A DNA stretch of 64,000 nucleotides from Chloroherpetonaceae bacterium. Its GTDB lineage: Bacteria > Bacteroidota > Chlorobiia > Chlorobiales > Thermochlorobacteraceae. The notes beneath the pieces are model-generated. The model was not told where the DNA came from, searched no databases, and saw only the letters and a list, made by a program, of their open reading frames with translations. Positions 1-10,345 of the stretch are shown here, piece by piece (position 1 is the stretch's first letter; each line of letters starts with the position of its first letter). A program made the position numbers and the translations under genes. The stretch is from NCBI GenBank assembly GCA_033763895.1, contig JANRJQ010000010.1:66146-130145 (forward strand), read 5' to 3'.

Positions 1-606
1 ACTTGGACATTACATACCTCATTGCCTCGCCCTCTCAATATCTTTGGTCCAATCTTTAATCTTGAAGAATCGGTAGGTAAAGATTATGAGCGAGGCCTGA
101 CAAAGCTAAAAACCTTGTGTGAAACGTATGTTGCAGAAAACTATCGAGGTGGGTTTGAAATTGTGGAGTTTGATTTTCCGGAACGGCTTTATGTGGTGAA
201 AAAAGGAAGCATAAAAATGACGGAGATTGAAAAATTTTATGGTGTAAATTTTTCAAAAGCAGTTGAAGAAATTAAGAAAGCCAATCTCTTAATGACGACC
301 CCGCCCACCGGTCTTTACTGGGTGTGGGATGAAGCCAAAGGAATGGTTGAAATGGCCGCAGGCTTCGGGGCGACCGGCGAAGTGAAGGGTTTGGAAACAG
401 TTAAGATTCCTGCACAAAAAGCATACAAAATTGCGTTTTATGGCCCAAGCAGCGGGACGATGAAAGCCCATTTAGCAATGGATGAATACTTTAAGGCGAA
501 GGGGTTTCAGCAAGGCTTGCCGGTAATGGAAGAATACGCCGCTGATGCCACCACCGAAAAAGACAGCACCAAATGGCTAACGAATGTGGTGTACTTTAAG
601 AAATAA
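1..606 (+). CDS. SRPBCC / GyrI-like effector-binding domain protein (5' end missing)
   Basis: The frame is open from base 1, so this is the C-terminal part of a longer gene; a TTG at 22 is only an internal codon. The visible 202 residues contain the end of a polyketide-cyclase/SRPBCC fold, with a segment reading FGPIFNLEESVGKDYERGL that closes the long C-terminal helix of that family. A GyrI-like small-molecule-binding region follows (around GLETVKIPAQKAYKIAFYG). SRPBCC-GyrI fusions of about 330 residues, usually with an N-terminal membrane helix, are common in Bacteroidota; the ligand is unknown. The gene ends at TAA 604-606 and is followed by a strong intrinsic terminator, so it is the last gene of its transcript. 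The family call is by recognition of the sequence pattern. Confidence 0.7.
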   Translation, partial: TWTLHTSLPRPLNIFGPIFNLEESVGKDYERGLTKLKTLCETYVAENYRGGFEIVEFDFPERLYVVKKGSIKMTEIEKFYGVNFSKAVEEIKKANLLMTTPPTGLYWVWDEAKGMVEMAAGFGATGEVKGLETVKIPAQKAYKIAFYGPSSGTMKAHLAMDEYFKAKGFQQGLPVMEEYAADATTEKDSTKWLTNVVYFKK

Positions 607-630
607 AAATCAACATTTCATAAAACAGAA

Positions 631-656
631 AGCGCCTCGTGGGAGGCGCTTTTTTT
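631..656 (+). terminator. Rho-independent terminator
   Basis: An 8-bp perfect stem (AGCGCCTC / GAGGCGCT) with a GTGG loop is followed by six T. It lies 25 bp after the stop of the SRPBCC/GyrI-like gene. The other strand has only a weak T-rich tail, so any role in stopping radA transcription is less certain. The remaining spacer (657-795) holds only a short reading frame without a start codon. Confidence 0.9.
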
Positions 657-795
657 ATTTTTCCAATCTTAGTTTGAATTTGCTCCTAATTTTAATTCAC
701 GAATGATTTCTTCGGCTCTTTCTTTCGATTCCCAAAACCAAAAGATTTTGATGAAAGAAAATATCTTGCTTTAATACTATATAAGTTCAATCAAT

Positions 796-2181
796 TCACT
801 TCAAAAACACATCCAAAGCCTTGCCCAAAGAGGGTGTAAAAAGCACTTCGATGCCGTACTTCTCCGACATCGATTTCCCGCTTTCCTTGTTATTCTCAGG
901 CACCACAATCCGCTCGAATCCCAGCTTTTTCGCTTCTGAAATTCGCCGTTCCAAATTCGGCACTGCCCGAAGCTCGCCCGCAAGCCCGATTTCACCAACG
1001 GCAATCGTATTCGAATCCGCCGGAATATCGCGCAGGCTTGAAACCACGGCAATAGCAACGGCCAAATCCACGGCGGGTTCATCGAGCCTCAGCCCACCCG
1101 CGATATTCAAAAACACATCCGAGCTCCACATCGGCAACCCCAGCCGCTTTTCAAGCACGGCAAGCAGGAGATAAAGCCTCCGCTGATCGAAGCCGCTCGC
1201 AATGCGCTGCGGCGCGGCATAGTTTGTTTTTGAAACGAGCGATTGAATTTCGACGAGCACCGGCCGAGAGCCTTCAACCGTTGCGGCAATCGCCGAGCCC
1301 GAAATCCCGAAGCTTCGCTCTGCCAAAAAAAGTTCAGAAGGGTTCATCACTTCAGAAAGACCTTCTTCGTTCATTTCAAACACACCGATTTCATTGGTTG
1401 AGCCAAAGCGGTTTTTCAGTGCACGAAGAATTCGGTAGCGATAATGGTTTTCTCCCTCAAACTGCAACACCGTATCAACTATATGTTCCAAAACTTTTGG
1501 CCCCGCGATGGTTCCTTCTTTAGTGATATGCCCAACAACAAAAGTGGTTTGCCCTTCACGCTTGGCATTCTGCATCAGGCGCGATGTACACTCACGCACC
1601 TGCGAGACCGAGCCCGGCGCACTTTCGAATTGGTTGGAGAAAATGGTTTGGATGGAATCGACGATGAGAATATCGGGCTTCATTCGCTGTGCGGCTTCTA
1701 AGATGAGCTCGAGTTCCGTTTCTGAAAAAAGCATCAGATTTTCTGAAGTGATCCCCATTCGTGTGGCGCGGTTTTTTACTTGATGCGCCGATTCCTCTGC
1801 TGAGACATAAAGAATTTTTTTATGCGCAAGATGCGGCACAATCTGAAGCATCAAGGTGGATTTGCCGATGCCCGGTTCACCACCAATAAGAATAATCGAG
1901 CCCGACATGATTCCGCCGCCGAGAACACGGTCAAATTCCGAGATGCCTGTGGAAAGCCGTTCTTCTTTCAATTCGCCGATCTCGCCCAATGTTTTCGGGG
2001 GTTTATAGAAGGTGGAAATCACTCCACCCGAACTTCGGCTGTTTTTGGCCGGTGCCGCCGGTTCACTCACCACCTCTTCAACCAAGGTTCCGAACTTGCC
2101 GCATTCAAAACATTTCCCTTGATACTTAATGCTCACAGCCCCACAATTGGAGCAGACATAACGCGTTTTAACTTTTGACAT
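796..2181 (-). CDS. radA: DNA repair protein RadA (Sms)
   Basis: Encodes the RecA-like, DnaB-type branch-migration ATPase that helps process recombination intermediates. The 461 residues are the usual length. A C4 zinc finger sits at the N-terminus (Cys10, Cys13, Cys24, Cys27), the Walker A motif GGEPGIGKST is at residues 100-109 (Lys107), and the RadA-specific KNRFG motif is at 256-260. The last ~150 residues form the Lon-protease-like domain (ending around GEIGLAGELRAVPNLERR). The start ATG at 2181 places the zinc finger at the expected distance from the N-terminus. It is divergently transcribed from the giant exported-protein gene at 2299, and no neighbouring gene suggests an operon. Intact, with no unusual features. 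Confidence 0.97.
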   Translation of the reverse strand: MSKVKTRYVCSNCGAVSIKYQGKCFECGKFGTLVEEVVSEPAAPAKNSRSSGGVISTFYKPPKTLGEIGELKEERLSTGISEFDRVLGGGIMSGSIILIGGEPGIGKSTLMLQIVPHLAHKKILYVSAEESAHQVKNRATRMGITSENLMLFSETELELILEAAQRMKPDILIVDSIQTIFSNQFESAPGSVSQVRECTSRLMQNAKREGQTTFVVGHITKEGTIAGPKVLEHIVDTVLQFEGENHYRYRILRALKNRFGSTNEIGVFEMNEEGLSEVMNPSELFLAERSFGISGSAIAATVEGSRPVLVEIQSLVSKTNYAAPQRIASGFDQRRLYLLLAVLEKRLGLPMWSSDVFLNIAGGLRLDEPAVDLAVAIAVVSSLRDIPADSNTIAVGEIGLAGELRAVPNLERRISEAKKLGFERIVVPENNKESGKSMSEKYGIEVLFTPSLGKALDVFLK

Positions 2182-2298
2182 ACACTTGTAAAGAGAGGGT
2201 TTTTGAATTAATTTCTAAAATACATTCAACAAAACTTTAATATAAAATACCAAGGCTCAAAGGATTCCTTGAATCATGAACCTTAATTTCCAATTCTC

Positions 2299-5200
2299 AT
2301 GAAACACTCCGTACGCCTATTCTTTGTTCTGCTGCTTTCTACCAAAATGCTTTATGCTCAATTTATTGCAACCCCACCGGTTCAAGATGGAATAATTTCT
2401 CCTTCTGAATATGGAACACACACTTCAGGTGTGAATAATGGAGGCGATGGCAATCGATGGTTTATGACTTGGGATGATACTAACCTTTACATTGGAATTA
2501 ACAATGCTAATCGCACCGAGGCGGCGGTCATTTACTTAAGTGCCAACCCGCCAACACCAATTAATTCGGGAACCGATGCCGACGGCACCATCGTTGGGCA
2601 GCTTTATGATAATACAAACTTCGCAGAGTTACAGTTTAGAGCAGACATTGCAATGTATGTGAAAAATGATTACCGCGAATACCGAACGGCCAACGGGTCT
2701 AACGGTTGGGGGCCTCAAACAACTTCTTTTGGAACTTATAATGATAATGGCAGCAATATTCGAGAATTCACCCTTCCTTGGTCGGCGATTGGCGGCAGGC
2801 CAGCATTTTTTGCGTGGTTTGGATATGTGACCACTTCGGGAGGATCCATTTATGGCGAGGTGCCCTCACAAGTTGCTGATGGTCCGATTGGAACAACTGC
2901 GCGATGGGGCTTTTATAATATTATCAATAATACCAACGATGGCACAAGTATCGCGCCCTTTTCTAGACCATCGTATGTATTTACGCTTGATACCGATATC
3001 GCCACATTTAATGCGATTTCGGTTTATGATTTCACAATGAATACCTCTGGCCGCAGCATAACGCGGGGAACAGGGAATTGGACAATTACAGGAAATTTGC
3101 TCATCAATCAAGGCACGGTTTCATTTGGAAGTACGGCATCAACCTGCAGTGTTTCAGGGAATACAACTGTTGGAAGCAACGGAACATTTACACTTTCTAC
3201 GAATTCATCTGCGGCTTTCTCAATCGAAGGTAATTTCACGGTTGAACCGAATGCCACCATTAATGGAAATTCTTCTCCATTCACTTTTACCGGAAGCAAT
3301 TCGCAAACGATAGGAGGAAGGCAATCAATTACGCTTTCAAATGTGTTTATCAATAAACCAACGGGAAGTGTAGAATTAAATTCCGGTACGAATCTCACCT
3401 TAAATGGCGCAAGTGCTGGAAATACCATACATATTAGCAATGAAGTAGGATTAAACTTGAACGGTAATCGGTTGACCATTCAAGGGTCATCAGGGACAAT
3501 TTTGGCGTCCGGTGCAACAAGTTCAACCGCGCGAACGATTTCCGGGGGTGTTGGAAGTGAAATTCGTTTCGAGGGAGTAAGAGCGCTTTCGGCAATGGAT
3601 TCAAGGACTTGGGAGTTTGGAAGCAATGTTAATCTTATTGTAAGCGAAGGGGCAAGATTTATCAACACTGCAAATTTGTTTTTAAGTCAGACTCCAACAA
3701 TTAATGGCGAGTTATCCATATCAGGTTCATCGGCAAGTATCACAGGAATAACAGCCGTCAATTATGGGCAAAATTCTAAACTTACCTTAGCAATATCAAG
3801 TTATACGGTTAATGCAGGCGATATATTTTGGCCATCAACTGCAGGCCCGCGCTCAATCGAAATTGATGTGGTATCATTCAACCTTAATGAAAGTCGTACT
3901 GTTGAGGGTACATTTACTTTTCGAAGAACATTTACAATCAATCCCGCAGTTGACTTGAGAATCAATGGAACAATCGAATTTCTAGCAGGTTCAGGCATTG
4001 GGCCTACTGTAAATGGCACTTTAACTTACGGGCCAAATTCAACTTTAAGTTTTAATAGTATATCACTTATCACTGCCCCAGAAGCGTTGAAAGTCTGGCC
4101 GGTTTCAACCAATCGTCCGAGAAATGTCTCGGTGAGCGGCTCTCAAGTTCAAGCCGCAGGACAAACGGTGGAAGGGTTGCTCACGGTTTCCAATAACTTG
4201 GCGATTACAACTTCACTCACCGTCGTTGATACCCTTCGAATCAACACCGGCGGGTTCATCTCTCTAAACTCACCAACCTATAATCTTGGCACTTCAACGC
4301 TTCACTACAACACTGGCGGTACTTATGGCAGAAATTTAGAATGGGGTACTACGAACCCACACAATGTTCGATTAAGCAACAACACCGTGCTTGATTTGGG
4401 AGCGAATTCAGGAACGGCAGTTGCAAGAACTTGCACCGGAAATCTCACCATCGATTCAGGGTCATTACTGGAGATGGCAGGTACTTTTCCAATGACGGCA
4501 GACCTGACCGTTTTCGGAAATGCGAATATTTCCGGGCAACTAAGACTTTCAAACTTGGTGGGAGGAGATTTGCGAACGGCCGGAAATCTCACAGTGAACT
4601 CAGGCGGACTATTCACCACCAATAACCGAGCACTATTTTTATTTGATGATTTTGATCAAACCCTTACCGGAAGCGGCACGCTCAATCTCGATTATCTTTT
4701 TATCAACAAAGCGGTAGGAACGGTATTTCTGGGCTCACCCCTTTCGCTCAATGCAACCGCAGGAACCGTGCTGAGCATCAGCCCCGGAACGCGGGTTGAT
4801 TTAGGGAGCCACAATTTCACGCTTGCTAATGATAACGGTGTGGTTTCTATAGGTGATGCATCCACCGCGGCAATTATTGGCTCTGCAACCACTACGGGAA
4901 ATTTCATTATCGCCGGTAACAAATCATTTACATCAAGCGACAATACACTGAGGCTTGAAGCGAATCTTCAATTGAACAGTGGCAAAACCCTTACACTCGA
5001 AAAAAATACGATTGAATTTGAGCGAGGGATAACAGGGAGCGGTGCATTGGTTGGCAACGTTGATGCAACGGTGAGAATCTTAAATAATAATGGTTTTAAT
5101 GCACCCTTTGGGATTTTGAGATTGGAAACAATTACGGAATTAAAGAGTCTTGAGGTTAATCGAGATTCACAAACAATTTTATTGGGTCAGAATATTTCGA

Positions 5201-8200
5201 TTAATGGTATTCTGACGATTAATAATGGGTTATTGGATTTGAACGGGAATAATATCAATCTCGGTACAACTGGTTTATATAATCAACCTAATTTGCAGAT
5301 TGGGGCTGTAATTAACTCTCGCTTAAACACCTTAGCTTTTGTTCAATCCGAAGCAGATTTTACGGGCGCCGTGGGAGGAACTGAACCCGGTTTTATTGGT
5401 CTTGCAATAAGTTCTTCTGAAATCTTGGGTGTTACCACATTTCGTTGGTATCCAAGTTCTCGAAAGGTTGGGAGTGGAAGTATCCGAAGGTTTTATAGCA
5501 TTCAACCTGCCAATAATGGAACATTAACAGAAGTGTTTCAAAGGTTTAGTGGGATATCAGGCACTTTTGATGAAGTGGAAGGAAATGACCCAGCTGCATT
5601 GTCTTTTTACTCTTCAAATGATATTAATTTTACTTCGTCAACGCTTCGTTCCATCTTCTTTAGCACTAACTTCGTTAAAGCAACGACCGATAATATCCCT
5701 CTAACCGCTGGAAGCCCGACATTTTTTACGCTTGCAGCTCCGGCCTATATCGATTTCACGGTGCAAGATGGCGATTGGGAAGACCCAAACACTTGGAACA
5801 ATAATCAAGTCCCTCCCGCGAATGCCTCACTCACTTTGAATAACCGAGTCAACGCTTATAACCCATCGTACTTTGTGGGTGACCTCACCTTCAACGACGG
5901 CAGCTTTCTTGACCTTGGAAACACCTCCACATTATTCCTTAAAAATGGATTTTCACTCATTAATAATGGAAGCGATACCGCGCGAATCATACCACAAACG
6001 CGAGATATTCAAAACTACCCGCGTGTGGTGATGAATGGGCTCACCACACTTAATGGAATTTTTGAATTGAGTGTGGCATCGGTTTCTGGAGAATTGTCTA
6101 TTCCTGCAAGTTCTCACTTGAAAGTATTGGATACCCTTATCCTTTCCAGAAGCGGCACTATTTCGCGAAGTGGAACCATTTCGTTTGAAGGTGTGCCGGA
6201 TTCACCGAGCGAAAAAGCGGGAATTCGTTATGAAGGGTTTGGCGCAGAGACAAAGACTGTTGGGCAAGAGTGGGTGACAGGAAATCAGGTTATTCCCATC
6301 AATCAAGTGTCGCTTGCCTATCCGAACTACATTCATACGCTTCGTATTGGCGGTGTTGGAACCTATCAAGTTCAGCTTCCGTCATCAAGTGAATATTCAT
6401 TGCGCGGTGGGTTTCAAATCGAAGAGAATACGGCGTTTATTCTTCAATCCTCTTCAACCAATAAACTCAATATCGCGCCTTATACCAACGAAATCTCAGA
6501 ACTCATCATAAATGGATCTTTAACGACCAATAACCGGACAATATTTATCAATAGTCCAAACGCCTACTTGACCAGCAGCAATCAAGTAACCCTTGGTCGC
6601 CTTCACTTGCTTCGCTCTGCGCTGTTTGTGCAAGCACCAATCCTTCGATTTACGACGCCGGGTCACAGCATTTATACACGCGATACTACCGTTTCTTCAG
6701 TGAATTACAACGGTCTTAGCGAAATTCTTTTGCAAGGAAATACCATATCGCTTCCAACGAATGCCGGAATTTTTGCGTTACAATCAACTTCCTCAAGTGC
6801 ATTGCGATTCAGAAGCACAACCCAAAAAGGGATTGTGAGATTTGATGGCGTTGGGACAATAAGAACGAGCAATCCACCTTCGGTCTCAAACGAAATCATT
6901 TTTGAGAATTCCTCTGAACTTCAATTGGAGGATGCATTAAATCTCACATCCGGCGATAACGTGTTTATTGAAGGCGGCGTAAGGCTTTTGCCGGGTTCAT
7001 TTGTGGTTGGTGATTCTTTGCACTTTCGTGGCGAGAGCAGTGAGCTGATTTATGCAACAGATGGCGGTGCTTACGGCATTGGTCGTGAATGGCCTGCTGT
7101 CAATCGCCCAAGAGTGGTTACAGCGGGGTCGGTTGGAATTACAAATTTGAATTCCAATCGGGTGGTGCGAAAGCTCACGATGCTTGGCAATGTCACTTCA
7201 ACGGCAGGTTCACCAACGCTTTTTGCTGATTCAATTTATGCGAATTCCACGCAGTTCATAAGAGCCGGAACGGCTTTTAATATTTCAGTTTCTGATAGCG
7301 GGTTATTTCAATCGTCTCGTACCGACGGGCTCAATGGACACGCAGGAACTGGGGTGACGCTCAATTTTGGAACGCTCTCCGATTTTGTATTTAATCCCAC
7401 AACCAACGGAAACTTCAACGCGGGAACATTATTCCCGACAGAGATTCGAAATCTCACCATCAATCATCAAGGCAGCGAAGGCTTTAACACCATCACCTTG
7501 AATGACTTTATACAGCTTCGCGATACCTTGCGCTTGGAGAACGGTGTCTTAAATCTGAACGATAATCTCGAGCTCGGATTACTATTTAGCTCGTTTATTC
7601 AGAATAATGGGCGATTTACGGGCGCGTTCAATTCGGGATACTTTAGAAAAATTGTACAAACAGGAGGAGGTACGCTTTCCACAGTTCAAACATTACCGGT
7701 ATATGGGCAGTTGGAGCAAGTCTTGCATTATGCAGCAGGGACTTTAGAATTAGATGTCGTTGGTTTTACAAGTCTTCAACCAACGCGGCTGCATTTAAGT
7801 GGGAAATTGGCTTTAGTGGGAGCTGCAAGTTCTGTGTGGCTTAGAAACACCGACCCCACAAGCCTAACGAGAACCGGCAATGGTTGGATTATTGGCAATA
7901 CCGCTTTTCCAACGACTTTTAGCTTTCAAAGAGATTTTGACGGAACATCAGGAACTTATATTTATCCGGTTGGTACGGCACTTTACTACAAAGGCGTCGA
8001 GATAGAATATCAAGATTTTGTTGTGGGACCCGGCGCAACGGTTGCGGTGACTTATGTCGATGTTCCTTCCGGAACCGGTGGATTAGGCTTTTTTGATAAT
8101 GGGGTTCAGATTGAAAATGTCGCGCCACATTCTTGGATTATTCAAAAATTGAATTGCGATTTGAACCGAGGGACACTACGCATATTCAATCAAGGGGTTG

Positions 8201-9015
8201 ATGGGATTGGCAATGTGCCGTTGCTTCGCTTAGCAAACAGTTCCGACGGGGGAATCACTTGGCAATCCGTTTCAGGTTCAAGCTTTACTTATTCCAATAG
8301 TGTTGATAATGGGTTTTCTCCGCCGCTTTACAATGTCACGGTTAATGATGTCAGCATTTCAAGTCTTTCGCCCAGATTCACTTATGCCGGAAATTGGGCT
8401 GATAATCCTCTGCCGGTTGAACTTGCAGAATTCACCGCAACCTCAAAAGAAATTGGAATGGTATTGAATTGGAGAACATCATCTGAAATTAATTCTCACG
8501 GGTTTACCATCTCGCGTAAACGGGTCAATGAAACTGAATGGAAAACATTGGCAAGCTATAGAACAGCCGCAGGCTTGAAAGCAAAAAATGTGTCGAATGG
8601 TGCTGCGTATCAATTCATTGATGAAAGCGATATGGCGCTTGGTGAAAAACTTGAATACCGTTTTGAGGAAACGGGGTTTGATGGTAAGCACGAGCACTTA
8701 AAGTCAATTTCAGTAGAATCCCGCTTTGATAATCAAGTTCGTGAATTCGCGCTTTCTCAAAATTATCCGAATCCATTCAACCCAACCACAACCATCCGTT
8801 ATGATTTGAAAGAGCGGGCGGATGTAACGCTTGAAGTTTATAATCTTTTGGGGCAGAAAGTGGTGATTCTTGCAAGCGGGAATCAAGCGCGGGGTCGATA
8901 CCAAGTGAATTTTAATGGCATTTCACTTTCGAGTGGAATGTATTTCTACCGCATCAGCGCAAAAGGGCAAAATGAAACATTTACTCAAGTCAAGAAGATG
9001 ATGATCATAAAGTAA
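2299..9015 (+). CDS. Giant exported beta-rich protein with type IX sorting domain
   Basis: A 2238-residue protein predicted to be exported by Sec and then moved to the surface by the type IX (Por) system. The signal peptide is MKHSVRLFFVLLLSTKMLYA. Residues ~25-215 resemble a CBM9/DOMON-like carbohydrate-binding module (opening with DGIISPSEYG, then WDDTNLYIGIN). The middle is a very long run of short Asn/Gly/Ser/Thr-rich strands of the pattern NLTI/GNLT/FINKP, as in parallel beta-helix surface proteins; a DGDWEDPNTWNNNQVPP segment near residue 1151 is a motif often found in type IX cargo. The C-terminus carries the sorting domain (LSQNYPNPFNPTTTIRYDL, then SSGMYFYRIS, ending KKMMIIK). Adhesion or polysaccharide binding is plausible; no catalytic motif was recognised. 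Confidence 0.88.
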   Translation: MKHSVRLFFVLLLSTKMLYAQFIATPPVQDGIISPSEYGTHTSGVNNGGDGNRWFMTWDDTNLYIGINNANRTEAAVIYLSANPPTPINSGTDADGTIVGQLYDNTNFAELQFRADIAMYVKNDYREYRTANGSNGWGPQTTSFGTYNDNGSNIREFTLPWSAIGGRPAFFAWFGYVTTSGGSIYGEVPSQVADGPIGTTARWGFYNIINNTNDGTSIAPFSRPSYVFTLDTDIATFNAISVYDFTMNTSGRSITRGTGNWTITGNLLINQGTVSFGSTASTCSVSGNTTVGSNGTFTLSTNSSAAFSIEGNFTVEPNATINGNSSPFTFTGSNSQTIGGRQSITLSNVFINKPTGSVELNSGTNLTLNGASAGNTIHISNEVGLNLNGNRLTIQGSSGTILASGATSSTARTISGGVGSEIRFEGVRALSAMDSRTWEFGSNVNLIVSEGARFINTANLFLSQTPTINGELSISGSSASITGITAVNYGQNSKLTLAISSYTVNAGDIFWPSTAGPRSIEIDVVSFNLNESRTVEGTFTFRRTFTINPAVDLRINGTIEFLAGSGIGPTVNGTLTYGPNSTLSFNSISLITAPEALKVWPVSTNRPRNVSVSGSQVQAAGQTVEGLLTVSNNLAITTSLTVVDTLRINTGGFISLNSPTYNLGTSTLHYNTGGTYGRNLEWGTTNPHNVRLSNNTVLDLGANSGTAVARTCTGNLTIDSGSLLEMAGTFPMTADLTVFGNANISGQLRLSNLVGGDLRTAGNLTVNSGGLFTTNNRALFLFDDFDQTLTGSGTLNLDYLFINKAVGTVFLGSPLSLNATAGTVLSISPGTRVDLGSHNFTLANDNGVVSIGDASTAAIIGSATTTGNFIIAGNKSFTSSDNTLRLEANLQLNSGKTLTLEKNTIEFERGITGSGALVGNVDATVRILNNNGFNAPFGILRLETITELKSLEVNRDSQTILLGQNISINGILTINNGLLDLNGNNINLGTTGLYNQPNLQIGAVINSRLNTLAFVQSEADFTGAVGGTEPGFIGLAISSSEILGVTTFRWYPSSRKVGSGSIRRFYSIQPANNGTLTEVFQRFSGISGTFDEVEGNDPAALSFYSSNDINFTSSTLRSIFFSTNFVKATTDNIPLTAGSPTFFTLAAPAYIDFTVQDGDWEDPNTWNNNQVPPANASLTLNNRVNAYNPSYFVGDLTFNDGSFLDLGNTSTLFLKNGFSLINNGSDTARIIPQTRDIQNYPRVVMNGLTTLNGIFELSVASVSGELSIPASSHLKVLDTLILSRSGTISRSGTISFEGVPDSPSEKAGIRYEGFGAETKTVGQEWVTGNQVIPINQVSLAYPNYIHTLRIGGVGTYQVQLPSSSEYSLRGGFQIEENTAFILQSSSTNKLNIAPYTNEISELIINGSLTTNNRTIFINSPNAYLTSSNQVTLGRLHLLRSALFVQAPILRFTTPGHSIYTRDTTVSSVNYNGLSEILLQGNTISLPTNAGIFALQSTSSSALRFRSTTQKGIVRFDGVGTIRTSNPPSVSNEIIFENSSELQLEDALNLTSGDNVFIEGGVRLLPGSFVVGDSLHFRGESSELIYATDGGAYGIGREWPAVNRPRVVTAGSVGITNLNSNRVVRKLTMLGNVTSTAGSPTLFADSIYANSTQFIRAGTAFNISVSDSGLFQSSRTDGLNGHAGTGVTLNFGTLSDFVFNPTTNGNFNAGTLFPTEIRNLTINHQGSEGFNTITLNDFIQLRDTLRLENGVLNLNDNLELGLLFSSFIQNNGRFTGAFNSGYFRKIVQTGGGTLSTVQTLPVYGQLEQVLHYAAGTLELDVVGFTSLQPTRLHLSGKLALVGAASSVWLRNTDPTSLTRTGNGWIIGNTAFPTTFSFQRDFDGTSGTYIYPVGTALYYKGVEIEYQDFVVGPGATVAVTYVDVPSGTGGLGFFDNGVQIENVAPHSWIIQKLNCDLNRGTLRIFNQGVDGIGNVPLLRLANSSDGGITWQSVSGSSFTYSNSVDNGFSPPLYNVTVNDVSISSLSPRFTYAGNWADNPLPVELAEFTATSKEIGMVLNWRTSSEINSHGFTISRKRVNETEWKTLASYRTAAGLKAKNVSNGAAYQFIDESDMALGEKLEYRFEETGFDGKHEHLKSISVESRFDNQVREFALSQNYPNPFNPTTTIRYDLKERADVTLEVYNLLGQKVVILASGNQARGRYQVNFNGISLSSGMYFYRISAKGQNETFTQVKKMMIIK

Positions 9016-9081
9016 ATTCTATTTTAATCGTCATCGGCTTGCTATAAAAAGCAGTTGATCCATAAACTCATCACAACACAA

Positions 9082-10278
9082 ATGAAATTCATCATCACCG
9101 TATTTGTTCTTTTATTGCTTACCACCACAAAAACAGGTGCTCAAGTATTGCCGCCATTGCCCATTCCCATAGGTGCCGGTTCAGCGCAGGTTTGGGGCGA
9201 TAGTATTTATGTCATTGGTGGTTCAAATAATTGGGGTGGAAACATTGTCTATCCCCGCATTTATCGCTTCAACGGAACTTCGTGGGCATATCACGATTCC
9301 ATTCCCGACAGCAACGTTTGGGATGTTGAAACGGTCATTAAAGGAAATGAAATATTCCTAATTGCCGGTTGGCCAAGCGGCCCAAGATTGACACGCAAGT
9401 ATAATCTTTCTACGAGATTGTGGACTTCTCTTGCAGCACTTCCTACATCTCAATCGTTTACTTGGGGAACAACCGCAGAAGTGATTGGAGATAGCATTTA
9501 TCTCGTCAATCCCGGAGGAAATACATATCGATATTCCATCCCCGGAAACTCTTGGACGGAGCTTCCCAATGCCGGAAGAACGGGTTCAAATGATTTAAGT
9601 TCGATTGCCTTTAACGGGGAAATGTATGTCATTGGCTTTCGAGATTCATCCTTTGTAAAATATTCTCCACAAACAGGCACTTGGTCAACCCTTGCGAAAT
9701 CTCCTTATCAAGTGGGGGCATGTGCAATGGGAATTGTCAATGAACAGATTTACTGTATCGGTGGAAATCTGAATGGCGGCACAGGAGCTTTTTACAATAC
9801 CGTGATTGCTTACAATATTCTCACAAATTCGTGGCGAACGGATTCGCTTCGCATTTCAGGAAAAAGGCACTGGATGGCACGCGCCGAATATCGCGGTGGG
9901 CTTTATGTTTTGGGAGGGATTGATTCGCTTGCAAATTCCGTCAATACAGTTGAGCAAATTATTCCTCAGGGAACATCAAGCGTTCGGAAAATCACAAACA
10001 CCTTACCAAGAAATTTTGAACTCTTGCAAAATTATCCGAATCCGTTTAACCCAAGCACCACAATTCGTTACCGAGTTGCAAGCGCGAGCGAGATTACCCT
10101 GAGTGTTTTTGATGTCTTAGGTCGCGAGGTAGCATCTCTTTTCAAAGGGTGGCAAGCAGCCGGAGAATATGGATTTGACTTTAATGCAGCCGAGCGGGGA
10201 CTTTCTTCAGGAATCTATTTTTACAGACTCATTTCAAAAGAAAGAATAGAAACGAAGAAAATGATTCTTGCGAAGTAA
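9082..10278 (+). CDS. Kelch-repeat exported protein with type IX sorting domain
   Basis: About 398 residues. The frame can be extended to a TTG at 9055, but ATG 9082 gives a clean signal peptide (MKFIITVFVLLLLTTTKTGAQ), so I chose it. The mature part shows about six Kelch-type blades, with recurring DSIYVIGG, NEIFLIAGW, GEMYVIGF, EQIYCIGGN and GGLYVLGGI, each followed by a YN/W-containing strand; this predicts a six-bladed beta-propeller. The tail LLQNYPNPFNPSTTIRYRV ... SSGIYFYRLIS is the Por secretion sorting domain. It lies 66 bp (to ATG 9082) after the giant exported protein on the same strand and may share its transcript. Ligand and function cannot be read from the sequence. Confidence 0.88.
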   Translation: MKFIITVFVLLLLTTTKTGAQVLPPLPIPIGAGSAQVWGDSIYVIGGSNNWGGNIVYPRIYRFNGTSWAYHDSIPDSNVWDVETVIKGNEIFLIAGWPSGPRLTRKYNLSTRLWTSLAALPTSQSFTWGTTAEVIGDSIYLVNPGGNTYRYSIPGNSWTELPNAGRTGSNDLSSIAFNGEMYVIGFRDSSFVKYSPQTGTWSTLAKSPYQVGACAMGIVNEQIYCIGGNLNGGTGAFYNTVIAYNILTNSWRTDSLRISGKRHWMARAEYRGGLYVLGGIDSLANSVNTVEQIIPQGTSSVRKITNTLPRNFELLQNYPNPFNPSTTIRYRVASASEITLSVFDVLGREVASLFKGWQAAGEYGFDFNAAERGLSSGIYFYRLISKERIETKKMILAK

Positions 10279-10317
10279 AGGGAAGAAATCCCGAACGGAT
10301 AACCGAGTTAACCTTGT

Positions 10318-10325
10318 TATCTTTG
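10318..10325 (+). promoter_or_regulatory. Candidate -7 box (TAnnTTTG) upstream of ispH
   Basis: TATCTTTG matches the Bacteroidota-type -7 consensus TAnnTTTG and ends 20 bp before the ispH ATG. No convincing TTTG -33 element is visible at the expected distance, so chance occurrence is possible. Confidence 0.35.
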
Positions 10326-10345
10326 TGAAATAAAATTTAAGAAGT

